A DNA stretch of 64,000 nucleotides. Source: an uncultured Actinomycetes bacterium (GTDB taxonomy: Bacteria > Actinomycetota > Actinomycetes > Mycobacteriales > Nakamurellaceae). The DNA lies in NCBI GenBank assembly GCA_937926105.1, contig CALANS010000088.1, positions 34,528-98,527 on the forward strand, in the 5' to 3' direction. Position 1 is the first letter of the stretch. Each line of letters starts with the position of its first letter. The notes beneath the pieces are model-generated. The model searched no databases. It was not told where the DNA came from and worked only from the letters and a program-made list of their open reading frames with translations. This document shows, piece by piece, positions 45,034 to 54,120 of this stretch. Made by a program: the position numbers and the translations under genes.

Positions 45034-46365
45034 TCACGGGTGCCGTTGGGATGCCGCAGGATTGCTTGGTGCGTGGGACCAGTCAAGAGCCATCAGAGTC
45101 GCTGTCAGCACGTCTGCCCCCACTGCGATCTCGTCGGGATCGCTCAACTCCTTCGGATCGTGGCTTACTCCGCCGGCCAGGCTCGGGACAAAGATCATTC
45201 CGGTGGGCACGACTCGTCCGATCATCTGGGCATCATGGCTTGCACCGCTCGTGATGGACCGCGACCGTATGCCCAGTCGCTGGGCCGCCGTGGTAATGGT
45301 TTCGCGAACGCTTTCGGCAAGGAAGGTTGGGGCGGCATCGCCGATCAGGTCACACGACGCTGTGCAACCACGGTCGCGGGCTATGGATTGAGCGGCGCGG
45401 ACAACTTCTGCAGCGGTAGCCCGCTGTCGTATCGCATCGGTGTCTCTGACGTCCACGGTGAGTATGGCACTACCGGCGATGCTGGTAATGAAGTTTGGTC
45501 CAACAGTGATGCGTCCCACCGTAAGTCGGGTGCCGTGGTGTCTGCTGTCGGTTGCGATCGTCTCGCCGGCCAACGCGATCTCAGCTGCTGTCAGCAGTGC
45601 GTCGTGGCGTAGGTGCATGGGAGTTCCGCCCGAATGCGACGTCTCACCCGCGACGGTGATCAGCAGTCGTGTGCTACCTGACACGACGTCGACGACGCCG
45701 ACTTGGCATTGGGAGGAGTGTAGGACGCTGCCTTGTTCGATGTGCATCTCGACGAATGCCGCCCATTGATCTGGACACCAGCGGGCGTCGTCGACGGTGG
45801 CGGGGTCCAGCCCGACGGAGGTGAATGCCTCAGCGGCGGTTATTCCCTGCGCATCAACCAGCGTGGAAAGGTCGGAGCTGTGGGTGAGGTTCGCGGCGAT
45901 CCGGCTTCCGATGCATGCGAGTCCGAAGCGCGCGCCCTCTTCGCAGGCGAATGCAACGATCCGCAAGGGGTGTCTCGGTCGGACATCCAGTGCATGCAGG
46001 ATGCTGGCGACCTCCATGGCCCCAACGACGCCGACGATTCCGTCAAACCGCCCGCCGTGTGGCACGCTGTCAAGGTGTGACCCGGTTCCGATCGCCGGCA
46101 GGTCCGGATCGGTGCCATGGAGTTCGGCGATGGTATTTCCTGCGGCATCGCAGCGGACAGCGAAGCCCAGGGCACTCAGCTCGTCTGCGAACCAGTGGTG
46201 AGCTTCCCGTTCACGTTGCGTGTAGCCGGGGCGTGTGACGCCGTCACCCGGCTGACCATATGTGAACGTCGCTAGGTGGCCTATGCGTGACGCGATTCGA
46301 GCCGCCTGCGCCAAGCCTGCAAAGCTCATGGTGCCCAGGTCCTTGGTTGGGCTAGCACAGTTCAC
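45034..46365 (-). CDS. M20 family N-carbamoyl-amino acid / ureido hydrolase
   Basis: 443 residues from a GTG overlapping the previous gene (GTGA); an ATG thirteen codons in (MSFAGLAQ) is an alternative start. Hydantoinase/carbamoylase-type M20 motifs: GTGSHLDSVPHGGRFDG (metal His, Asp), FACEEGARFG (Glu pair), EMHIEQGSVL (metal His) and TSGASHDAQMI (last metal His). The family includes allantoate amidohydrolase, ureidoglycolase and N-carbamoyl-L-amino acid hydrolases. Beside dihydroorotase and PyrDK the fitting substrate is N-carbamoyl-L-aspartate (ureidosuccinate), giving aspartate, CO2 and ammonia. That is a context inference; ureido substrates from purines remain possible. Confidence 0.85.
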   Translation of the reverse strand: MNCASPTKDLGTMSFAGLAQAARIASRIGHLATFTYGQPGDGVTRPGYTQREREAHHWFADELSALGFAVRCDAAGNTIAELHGTDPDLPAIGTGSHLDSVPHGGRFDGIVGVVGAMEVASILHALDVRPRHPLRIVAFACEEGARFGLACIGSRIAANLTHSSDLSTLVDAQGITAAEAFTSVGLDPATVDDARWCPDQWAAFVEMHIEQGSVLHSSQCQVGVVDVVSGSTRLLITVAGETSHSGGTPMHLRHDALLTAAEIALAGETIATDSRHHGTRLTVGRITVGPNFITSIAGSAILTVDVRDTDAIRQRATAAEVVRAAQSIARDRGCTASCDLIGDAAPTFLAESVRETITTAAQRLGIRSRSITSGASHDAQMIGRVVPTGMIFVPSLAGGVSHDPKELSDPDEIAVGADVLTATLMALDWSHAPSNPAASQRHP

Positions 46366-46913
46366 GCCGGGACCCCGACGTTTCGTTGGTTGAGGTCCGA
46401 TCCCGCGAGGAGCGCATGCACATGGCTGTCGGCGTTCTTCAGGTCGTTCCCGACGGTGAATACTGCCAACGTGCAGTCAACTGAGATGTCTGCCTCGGCC
46501 AACTTTGCGGAAATCTCGGTGCCCTGGTGGGTCGTGTAGACCACTGCGATGATGGAGTCTCCATCGGTCAGGCTACCGCCCTGAATACTCCCGTCTGGAT
46601 TGCACAGCGCGAATGGGACGCCGGCGTGTAGCGCGGTGGCGGTGACGAGCGGTGCATCCGCTGTGGCACCGATCAGCTTTGACGTTTCGGGTGGGATGTC
46701 AGCAGCGAGCAGCAGCGCGACCCGTCCGAGCAACTCCGGGCGAAACTGGACACGATTCGACGCGGGGTATGGCTCCGACCCCACCGTCAGCGCGCGAAGA
46801 TCAGCAATGAGCTCGGAAAGAATCTGACTGCGAGATGGATGAAGTTGCACCAGGGCGGTATCGATGTTTGGTGGTTGTTTTGCAAGGGCGATGGTGGTGT
46901 GGGTGGTTGTCAT
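46362..46913 (-). CDS. Orotate phosphoribosyltransferase-like protein with degenerate PRPP loop
   Basis: 183 residues from ATG 46913, which overlaps the pyrK stop (ATGA); it also overlaps the M20 gene by GTGA. The order of elements follows OPRT: a helical hood (LSELIADLRALTVGSEP), the strand-loop IGATADAPLVTATALHAGVP, a stretch CNPDGSIQGGSLTDGD equal to the Lys-rich catalytic loop region and its G-x-L-x-x-G-D end, then the place of the PRPP loop. There VVYTTHQGTEIS stands where active enzymes have Val-x-Asp-Asp-x-x-Thr-Thr-Gly. Thr-Thr and Gly remain, but both acidic residues are gone. Binding of orotate without PRPP transfer is a possible role. Confidence 0.6.
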   Translation of the reverse strand: MTTTHTTIALAKQPPNIDTALVQLHPSRSQILSELIADLRALTVGSEPYPASNRVQFRPELLGRVALLLAADIPPETSKLIGATADAPLVTATALHAGVPFALCNPDGSIQGGSLTDGDSIIAVVYTTHQGTEISAKLAEADISVDCTLAVFTVGNDLKNADSHVHALLAGSDLNQRNVGVPA

Positions 46914-47782
46914 TGTTGTGGTGTCCTTGTGTGCGTGCCCATGGTGGTGTAGCCGTGTGTTGTGGGGTCGTATTCGAAGACTGGGCCGTCGTGGCAGACC
47001 AGTGGTCCTTCGAGTCCGCTGGAGCGTCGGCCGGATGAGCATCCGTGGCAGTATCCGAGGCCGCAGGCCATGTGTGCTTCGACGGAGACTTGGAGGCGGG
47101 CGTTCCATTCGTCGGCTAGTTGCATGCAGAGTGATGCTAAGCGGCTGGATCCGCATGTCAGGATGAGGGTGGGAGGGTGGTGGGCTAGGTGCCCTCGTAG
47201 GGTTTGGGCGAGTTGGTCGGGGTCGCTGGTGCCTTCCGCGTCGGTCACGGTGTGGACGTCGCTGATGCCTTTGCTGGCGTATTTTTCGGCGGCGAATAGT
47301 GATCGGGGTTCGCGTGCGCTTTCGACGGTGGTGACGTGTGCTCCTTGCAGTGCGGCGTCGGCTGCAGCGGCCATCAGGGAGCAGGTTCCGATGCCGCGGC
47401 CGACGACTAGTAGCCGAGTTCCGGCGGCCGGTCCGAGGTCGAAGCCTTGTCCGACGGGTCCCATGGTTCGTAGTTCTTCGCCTGGGTGGAAGGTGCTCAG
47501 GTGGTGGGTGCCTCTGCCGACGACTCCGTAGATGATCTCAACGTGGCCTGACGTCGAGTCCCAGTCATACAGTGCCATCGGGCGTGGCAGCACGGGGTCA
47601 AGTTCGCCTGGTCGGGTCGCGGAGAGCATGACGAACTGGCCTGGCTTGGAACGCTCTGCGACGGTGGGAGCCTCTAGCACCAGCTGCCAGTAGCGGTCGC
47701 CGATATTGCGGTTCTGGATCACTCGGGCGGCTGCGAGCACGGGGTTGCTGGTGGTGCTTGGGGCGGACAGGACGTCGGTCAC
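46910..47782 (-). CDS. pyrK: Dihydroorotate dehydrogenase electron-transfer subunit
   Basis: 290 residues from a GTG overlapping the pyrD stop. The FAD-binding barrel has LPRPMALYDWD (the Arg-Pro-x-Ser/Ala motif) and YGVVGRGTHHLS. The NAD domain has LLVVGRGIGTC. The [2Fe-2S] cluster is held by cysteines in HMACGLGYCHGCSSG and a last one in PLVCHDGPVF. It passes electrons between NAD and the FMN of PyrD. This class 1B form is reversible with NAD and so fits orotate breakdown as well as synthesis. Confidence 0.93.
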   Translation of the reverse strand: MTDVLSAPSTTSNPVLAAARVIQNRNIGDRYWQLVLEAPTVAERSKPGQFVMLSATRPGELDPVLPRPMALYDWDSTSGHVEIIYGVVGRGTHHLSTFHPGEELRTMGPVGQGFDLGPAAGTRLLVVGRGIGTCSLMAAAADAALQGAHVTTVESAREPRSLFAAEKYASKGISDVHTVTDAEGTSDPDQLAQTLRGHLAHHPPTLILTCGSSRLASLCMQLADEWNARLQVSVEAHMACGLGYCHGCSSGRRSSGLEGPLVCHDGPVFEYDPTTHGYTTMGTHTRTPQQ

Positions 47783-48726
47783 GCGGCTGCCACCAGACTG
47801 CCCGTAAAGTGCGCGGCGGTGGTCTCGTTGTGTGCGGCGAATGCTTCCGGTAGCTGGTCAATGATTTGGATCATGGTCTCGGGTCGTCCGAAGGTGGCGG
47901 TGCCGACCTGGATGGCGGCGGCGCCCGCCATGAGGAACTCCAGGGCGTCGGAGGTGGAGCAGATTCCGCCGCACCCGATCACGGGAATGCCCACTGCCTG
48001 CGCAACGGTGTAGACGAGGTATAGCGCCATGGGCTTGATCGCGGGGCCGGAGACGCCGCCGATGGTGTTGCCCAGGATGGCAGTCCGCCGTTCGATGTCG
48101 ATCTGCATCCCCACGAACGTGTTCGCCACGGTGACGGCTGCCGCGCCGCCTGCTTCGGCTGCTTTGGCGATCTCGTCGATCCGGGTCACGTTCGGTGTCA
48201 ACTTCACGAATATCGGTCGACGGGTACGTTGCACTGCTCCGCGGGTTACTTCCTCCACTTCTCGAGGGTCGGTGCCAATTTCCAGACCGCCCTTTTCCAG
48301 ATTGGGGCAGGACACGTTCAGTTCGAACGCGGCGATCGGCTGGTCGTCCAGGTTGTCGATGACGTCCCAGTACTCGTGTTGAGATAGTCCACCGACGCTC
48401 ACGATGACCGGCGAGTCGAATGAGGTGTAGCGGGGCAGGACGCTGGAACGAAACCCGGCCATTCCGGGGCTTGGTATTCCTACCGAGTTGAGCATGCCAC
48501 CCGGGGTCTCTGCCAGGCGGTGCGCTGGATTGCCGGAGCGCGAATCGTAGAAGATGGTTTTGGTCACCAGCGCACCAAGCCTGTCGAGCGCGATCAGGTC
48601 GCCGAGTTCCGGCCCGAAGCAGCCGGATGCAGGCATGACCGGGTTCGCCAGCGTCAGGCTGCCAAGGGTGACTGACAGGTCCACCGGTCGGGGCGGCGGG
48701 ACGGGGACGTTCACCGCTACCACCAC
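47779..48726 (-). CDS. pyrD: Dihydroorotate dehydrogenase, class 1B catalytic subunit
   Basis: 315 residues from GTG 48726. FMN barrel with LANPVMPASGCFG, LVTKTIFYDSRSGNP, and NVSCPNLEKGG bearing the catalytic Cys (near residue 139) that marks class 1 enzymes. Further motifs are VKLTPNV, VTVANTFVGM, GGVSGPAIKPMAL and IPVIGCGGI. Actinobacteria usually make pyrimidines with a quinone-linked class 2 enzyme that has Ser in place of Cys. A class 1B pair here suggests a separate, catabolic role. It is the first gene of a five-gene, overlapped operon reading leftwards. Confidence 0.94.
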   Translation of the reverse strand: MVVAVNVPVPPPRPVDLSVTLGSLTLANPVMPASGCFGPELGDLIALDRLGALVTKTIFYDSRSGNPAHRLAETPGGMLNSVGIPSPGMAGFRSSVLPRYTSFDSPVIVSVGGLSQHEYWDVIDNLDDQPIAAFELNVSCPNLEKGGLEIGTDPREVEEVTRGAVQRTRRPIFVKLTPNVTRIDEIAKAAEAGGAAAVTVANTFVGMQIDIERRTAILGNTIGGVSGPAIKPMALYLVYTVAQAVGIPVIGCGGICSTSDALEFLMAGAAAIQVGTATFGRPETMIQIIDQLPEAFAAHNETTAAHFTGSLVAAA

Positions 48727-48751
48727 CTCACCGGCCTGCCCATGGATATCG

Positions 48752-48770
48752 ATGAAACCAGTGATTTCAT
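48752..48770. promoter_or_regulatory. Operator palindrome upstream of pyrD
   Basis: ATGAAA-CCAGTGA-TTTCAT, a 6-7-6 inverted repeat 26 bases before the pyrD start. Its 17-base core agrees at 14 places with the palindrome over the promoter of the divergent ABC operon (49286-49302). This points to one regulator for both. Confidence 0.6.
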
Positions 48771-49271
48771 GCGGCGGACACTAAAGCGCCGCACACCCCA
48801 CTGTCAAGCGGCACCCGCACCCCAACCACCCACAGCACACGCCACTTCACAGGATCGACGATGTCAGCTCTGCCCTGGCAACGGCTGCTCTGTCGCTCGG
48901 ATAGCTTGCCTGGGCGCCCTGGTTAGGCTGATGCGCCTCGTGCCGGTGCCGTAGCGCGAGCAGCTGGATCGACGCGGCGTGTTCGGACGCCTCGGCGCAT
49001 GCCGGATGGTGGGCGAGCCACGCTGGCCGTCCCAACGATCCCGTCCTTCAGCCGCCGATGGCACCATCGCGGGCGCGTGACCGCGTACGTGATCCCGGTA
49101 CCACCCGCGCTGCGCTCACCATCATCCTTCGGGCTCCAGATCGACCCCCCCACCCATCGCGGGCACCTCAAGCGGGGCGCCAAGGCGGGCAGCGCCGCCT
49201 CGACTACCGAAGGTGAGACCCGCCCCCGCCTCCGACGGGATAGGTCTGGCTGAACTAGGCGGTATGAACTC
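48771..49271. other. Gap between the divergent pyr and ABC operons
   Basis: About 500 bases without a convincing gene; frames present are Arg/Pro-rich and lack ribosome sites. It should hold the pyrD promoter. Its composition is more G/C-rich than the ABC operon, so it may be a patch of different origin. Confidence 0.45.
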
Positions 49272-49304
49272 TTGACAACCAAATCTGAAAACAGTACTTT
49301 CAGA
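49272..49304 (+). promoter_or_regulatory. Promoter of the ABC/ThDP operon with overlapping operator
   Basis: TTGACA at 49272-49277, a 17-base spacer and TACTTT at 49295-49300 make a near-consensus sigma-70-type promoter. The perfect 7-7-7 inverted repeat TCTGAAA-ACAGTAC-TTTCAGA (49284-49304) covers the spacer and -10 box, so a bound protein would block polymerase. The leader to the ATG at 49561 would be ~250 bases long. Confidence 0.7.
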
Positions 49305-49560
49305 GACCTCACGCCGGATGGAGGCGCCTGTCAGACCCGGCCTCGGTGCCTCACTGCCAAGGTCGCTGCAGACTCCGGCACGCTCTGCCTGTCGTCCTGC
49401 CCGTGATGGAGGTAGTCCATAGAACGAAGCCTTCGGACCGGTCGCATTTCGAAGTGAACGAGCAACTCGTCAGCGTGACGGAGCCGGTGACAACGCGAAG
49501 ATCTCAGAGTTTCTGTCAAGCGCATCAGAGCAGTTCGATCGATGAATGAAGGAGCTGTGA

Positions 49561-50706
49561 ATGTCGATATACCTTCGGAGCAAGCCCCGCGCGATGGGAA
49601 CAGCGGCGTTGGCCGTCGCCGCAGCGCTTGTCCTGACCTCCTGCGGACAGGGTGATTCGCCCAGTTCCAGCTCTGTCCAGTCGGCGCCGTCCTCCGACTC
49701 GTCGGGCAGTGCTACCTCAGGCGCAGGGGCTGGGCAGAGTAGCGAGGAGTCGCCTGCATCAGGTGCGGCTACCTCGACAGACACGGGGAATCAGAACGCG
49801 GATTTGGACGCTGCCAAGCAAGCGAAGATTGTCGCCGGGTGGGGCTCGCCGCCCGACGTGGCCTATCTTCCGATACTCATCGCTCTCGACAAGATGAAGG
49901 AACAAGGTTTTTCGAACATCACGACCCAGGTCCTTGCTGGTGGTACCCAAGAATTTCAGGCGCTGGCTGACAATCAGACGCAACTGACTACGGATAACGT
50001 AGGAAACGCAGCGCCCGCAAATCAGGTAACGGGGCAGCTGCAAGCAATAGGTGTACTGAATTGGGACAACGTGGTATTCACCGTTGCCAAAGGATACGAA
50101 GATTGCAATAGCCTTAACGGAAAACCCGTCGGCGTTTACGACCTGGACGGCGGGTGGTCGAAGCTAATGAAGAACTACTTTGCCAGCAAGTGTCCCGACG
50201 TCAAGCCGAACTACATCATTATACCTGACTCAGCATTACGGGCGCAGGCGATTGTCTCGGGCAAGATTGTCGGAACGACACTCGCTCTGAACGACGCCGA
50301 GCTGATCACGCAGAAGCATCCGGATGCAGGGTTCACAACCATTAAGTTCGCTGAGACGCTGCCCGGTGTCGGTGCGTCATACGTATTCACGAACAAGAAG
50401 ACACTCGATGCATACCCGAAGTTCTTCGAGACTCTCTTGGTCGAGCAGTTGAAGGCTGCTCAATGGCTTTACGACAACCCAGACCAAGTTGAATCGACGG
50501 GGAAGAAGTATATTCCGACTCTCGATCCAGCCATAGCGAAGCTCTATCTTGACAACAAGCTTTGGCCGGTTGCTTCGGACGACGCCCTTCCGGCCGCGTT
50601 GGTGGCGAAGGACTACGACGCTCTCAATTTGCAGGGTGATCCCTCGAGCATTACAACGGACGCCGTCATGCAGGCCGCACTAACGGCACTCAAGAACGAT
50701 AAGTGA
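49561..50706 (+). CDS. ABC transporter substrate-binding lipoprotein, NMT1/SsuA type
   Basis: 381 residues, with AAGGAG 8 bases before the ATG. A type II signal peptide (residues 1-27) ends in the lipobox LTSC, with Cys28 as lipid anchor. A Ser/Ala/Gly-rich linker to ~75 is followed by the binding domain: IVAGWGSPPDVAYLPILIAL, GTQEFQALADNQTQLTT and LNGKPVGVYDLDGGW are typical of NMT1/THI5-like or SsuA/TauA proteins, which bind pyrimidines, sulfonates or aromatic acids. In this cluster a pyrimidine such as orotate is a reasonable ligand, but that is inference. It heads a six-gene operon. Confidence 0.9.
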   Translation: MSIYLRSKPRAMGTAALAVAAALVLTSCGQGDSPSSSSVQSAPSSDSSGSATSGAGAGQSSEESPASGAATSTDTGNQNADLDAAKQAKIVAGWGSPPDVAYLPILIALDKMKEQGFSNITTQVLAGGTQEFQALADNQTQLTTDNVGNAAPANQVTGQLQAIGVLNWDNVVFTVAKGYEDCNSLNGKPVGVYDLDGGWSKLMKNYFASKCPDVKPNYIIIPDSALRAQAIVSGKIVGTTLALNDAELITQKHPDAGFTTIKFAETLPGVGASYVFTNKKTLDAYPKFFETLLVEQLKAAQWLYDNPDQVESTGKKYIPTLDPAIAKLYLDNKLWPVASDDALPAALVAKDYDALNLQGDPSSITTDAVMQAALTALKNDK

Positions 50707-50771
50707 GTCGACAAACTGGGTCCTGCTGACATGGCGGGTCGTACAGAGTGGCATATTTCAACTTGACTCAA

Positions 50772-50820
50772 CCGAAGCCGGCCGGGTGCGTGAAGAAGTA
50801 GCGCACCCCACCGGCTTCGG
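50772..50820 (+). terminator. Stem-loop between the binding-protein gene and the permease gene
   Basis: CCGAAGCCGG (50772-50781) pairs with CCGGCTTCGG (50811-50820). An inner stem GGGTGCG/CGCACCC (50784-50790 / 50802-50808) extends it. There is no T run. It may act as partial terminator or as mRNA stabiliser, giving more binding protein than membrane components, as is common in such operons. Confidence 0.65.
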
Positions 50821-50949
50821 CTTGAATTGGAGGAGGGTCGATGTCGTGTCCTTCAATCACCCATGGCGACGGAGGCGTGGCACTCAGACTGCGGGGCGCC
50901 TCTCGCTACATTGGCCCAATAGTAGGAACCCCCGGGCGTAGAACTAGGG

Positions 50950-51753
50950 ATGGTGGCATATGACAGAGCTGGCGGTGACAGCGTAGTGCGCTACAAAGTG
51001 GCTAAATCACGCCATGGCGCTGGGCTGCTTCCTCTGGTGCTCTGGCCGGCGCTCCTCCTGGTCGGTCTGGTGATCGGGTGGGCCGTGTACGCATCCGCGC
51101 GTGGGGGGTTCGTTCCGAGCCCAGCTTCCGTCGCGAAGGGCTTCGCCACAGTGATTCGGTCGCCGGATGCGTGGTCCGGTCTCTGGGTGAGCAACGTGTC
51201 ATTGATTATCGGTTACCTGATATCGGTTGCGATTGGTATACCTCTCGGCCTGATCGCAGGCAGCGCGCGCTGGGCAAATCGGATCATTAGCCCATGCATG
51301 GATGTGGCAATGTTGATCCCGATGGTAGTTGTGATGCCTATCGTGCTCGTGGCTGCTGGCCTGGGCCGTACTTCAGAAGTGTGGGTGATCATTCTCTTCG
51401 CAGTTCCCTACATTGTCGTTCCGATCCGGACTGGCGTACAAACCATGCCGAAGGAATTCTCGGATGTTGCGTCCGCCTTCTCCGCCACGTGGGTTCAGAG
51501 ATGGCTGTACTTCCTGATCCCGGCTTCACGTCGCTCCATTGCGACGGGTCTCAAGTTGGGGTTGGCCCACGCGCTAACGGGCCTCATGGTCGTTGAACTT
51601 ACGCTCGTCGCGCTGGGAATCGGTCGTATGGTCTTGACATACCAAGTCCACTTCCTGCTTGGCGAAATGTTCGCGTATGTTCTGTTGGTGGCTCTCGAAG
51701 TGTTCGTGGTCATTGGGCTCCTGAGCGTCATTGAGCGGAAGGCGACAGACTGA
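50950..51753 (+). CDS. ABC transporter permease
   Basis: 267 residues. Six membrane helices; the EAA loop reads like ASAFSATWVQRWLYFLIPASRRSIATGLKLG, matching SsuC/TauC-type permeases. It forms half of the transport channel; the other half is probably the permease at 52620. The ATG at 50950 has only a weak ribosome site, and a GTG some codons in is possible. The 243-base gap before it holds a stem-loop. Confidence 0.9.
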   Translation: MVAYDRAGGDSVVRYKVAKSRHGAGLLPLVLWPALLLVGLVIGWAVYASARGGFVPSPASVAKGFATVIRSPDAWSGLWVSNVSLIIGYLISVAIGIPLGLIAGSARWANRIISPCMDVAMLIPMVVVMPIVLVAAGLGRTSEVWVIILFAVPYIVVPIRTGVQTMPKEFSDVASAFSATWVQRWLYFLIPASRRSIATGLKLGLAHALTGLMVVELTLVALGIGRMVLTYQVHFLLGEMFAYVLLVALEVFVVIGLLSVIERKATD

Positions 51754-51792
51754 AGTGCGTGGGCCAGCGATGACAGAAGGGATCCGTTTAGG

Positions 51793-52619
<827 letters not shown>

Positions 52620-52635
<16 letters not shown>

Positions 52636-53435
52636 CATCGCGGCGCGGTCGGCAGGGGCGCATGGGACGCGTGCTCGTCCCTCTCCGCGAGTTCTTGCGG
52701 AAAGAGGTTGCCGCGGCGATAGCGGTTCTCTGCGGCGCACTGGTGGTGTGGGCCATTGGTGCATGGGCGCTAAATACGGATTGGTTGCCTACCCCGGTAA
52801 AAGTGTTCCAGGAGATTTGGGCGCTACTCACCGATGGCAAGTTTCCCATGACTCTTATTTGGAGTCTGGGGTATGCCGCCGGAGGATTCGCAATCGCAGC
52901 CGTATTGGGGCTCGCCGTGGGCGCGGGCATGGGGCTGTCGCGGCACTTCGACGGCGCATTGTCGCCGTATGTGAACGCTATGCTATTGGTGCCACCTATC
53001 CTGTTGGCGCCGATCTTTATGGCCGTCTTCGGGCTGAGCCTGACTGCTTTGATTGTTCTGATCGTGGTATTCGCGTTCCCGATGATAACAATCTCCGTGC
53101 GCGGTGCGATCCGAGGTGTCGATCCGAGTTTCCAGGAAGTTGCATGGGCCTTTGGGGCGGGCCGTTACCGGCAGGTGTTCAATTTCGTATTGCGCGCCGC
53201 GCTCCCGCGAGCGTTTGCGGGCCTTCATCTGGGAATGGCTCTGAGCATGAAGGGCATGCTGATCGGCGAGTTGTTCTTGGCCGTCATTGGCGTCGGTGCG
53301 GTGGAGGCCACGTACACGCAGACCTTCAACACGGTCGGTCTGTGGGCGCTTGCCGTGATTCTTATCGTCGTCTCGATCATGATGGTGTGGATTGTGTCGG
53401 CGGTAGATTTCTTGGTCAACTATTGGGCGAAGTAG
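52620..53435 (+). CDS. ABC transporter permease
   Basis: 271 residues from the ATG at 52620, which has GGAGCAGG upstream; a TTG at 52602 is less likely. Six membrane helices and the coupling motif FQEVAWAFGAGRYRQVFNFVLRAALPRAFAGLHLGM. It is not a copy of the first permease, so the transporter is probably a heterodimer in the membrane, unusual for SsuABC-type systems where one permease forms a homodimer. Confidence 0.9.
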
Positions 53436-53541
53436 AAGTCGGCCCCATGTTCGATGCACTTGGGGGCGGCCACCAGCGCCGGTCGGACCTTGTGTTTGCG
53501 TTGTCTATTCGATTCGTAGGTTGTCTATATGGAGGTGCGTC

Positions 53542-54105
53542 GTGACCGGTACTGGAGTGTCAGGATTGCCCGCGATGGAGCGGGTGACCGATGAAGGGCA
53601 TGGAGCCCTTATCGCGGATCGGTTCTTTGAGAGCCTGAGGGTTGCGTCGGTTGAATTGGTGGCAGGCCTCCCAGAGTCGTTGATGCGAACGGTATTCCGA
53701 CGCCTTCTGGACGGGGTTCCGGGCATACCCTACGTTCCCGTATCGAATGAGGCCGAACTTCCAGGGATCGCTGCCGGTGCGTATCTAGGGGGAGTGCGCT
53801 CCTTAGTGCTGATGGAGAATTCGGGCATTCGCCAGTGCTGTGAGGCGGTAGCTCGACTGAGCTTTTCACACCAAATTCCTTTCGTTCTGGGCATGACCTA
53901 CCGGGGCGAACTGGGGGAGACGAACTGGTGGGGTCATAGCCACGCGCAAACAATGATCCCCGTATTGCAGGCACTGCGGATACCTTTTACGCACGTGCGT
54001 ACGCCTGATGACATGGTTGGTGCCGTGGATCTCGCTTGGAAGCATGCTGATTCGAGTCAGTGGCCCGTTGCGTTGATCTACGGCGGCCAAGCCGTCGAAC
54101 ACTAG
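53542..54105 (+). CDS. ThDP-dependent decarboxylase, N-terminal (PYR domain) subunit
   Basis: 187 residues from the GTG at 53542, 5 bases after GGAGG. It resembles the alpha subunit of sulfopyruvate decarboxylase and the PYR half of phosphonopyruvate decarboxylase: LVAGLPESLMRTVFRRLLDG, IPYVPVSNEAELPGIAAGAYLGG with the ThDP-activating Glu, LMENSGIRQCCEAVARLS and MTYRGELGETNWWGHSH. The partner follows 15 bases later. The substrate should be a 2-oxo acid. Sulfopyruvate, phosphonopyruvate and oxaloacetate-like acids are all possible. Confidence 0.8.
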   Translation: MTGTGVSGLPAMERVTDEGHGALIADRFFESLRVASVELVAGLPESLMRTVFRRLLDGVPGIPYVPVSNEAELPGIAAGAYLGGVRSLVLMENSGIRQCCEAVARLSFSHQIPFVLGMTYRGELGETNWWGHSHAQTMIPVLQALRIPFTHVRTPDDMVGAVDLAWKHADSSQWPVALIYGGQAVEH

Positions 54106-54120
54106 AAAGGAAGATGCGCT

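Noticed and set aside
43675..46365. Reading the amidohydrolase and M20 genes, with xdh, as a purine (allantoin) pathway
   Set aside because: No urate oxidase, allantoicase or ureidoglycolate genes are seen. The dihydroorotase-type Arg after HxH and the coupled class 1B pyrDK favour orotate. It is kept as an alternative in the entries.
48771..49271. Short minus- and plus-strand frames in the pyr/ABC gap
   Set aside because: Arg/Pro-rich, no ribosome sites, no family similarity; treated as non-coding.
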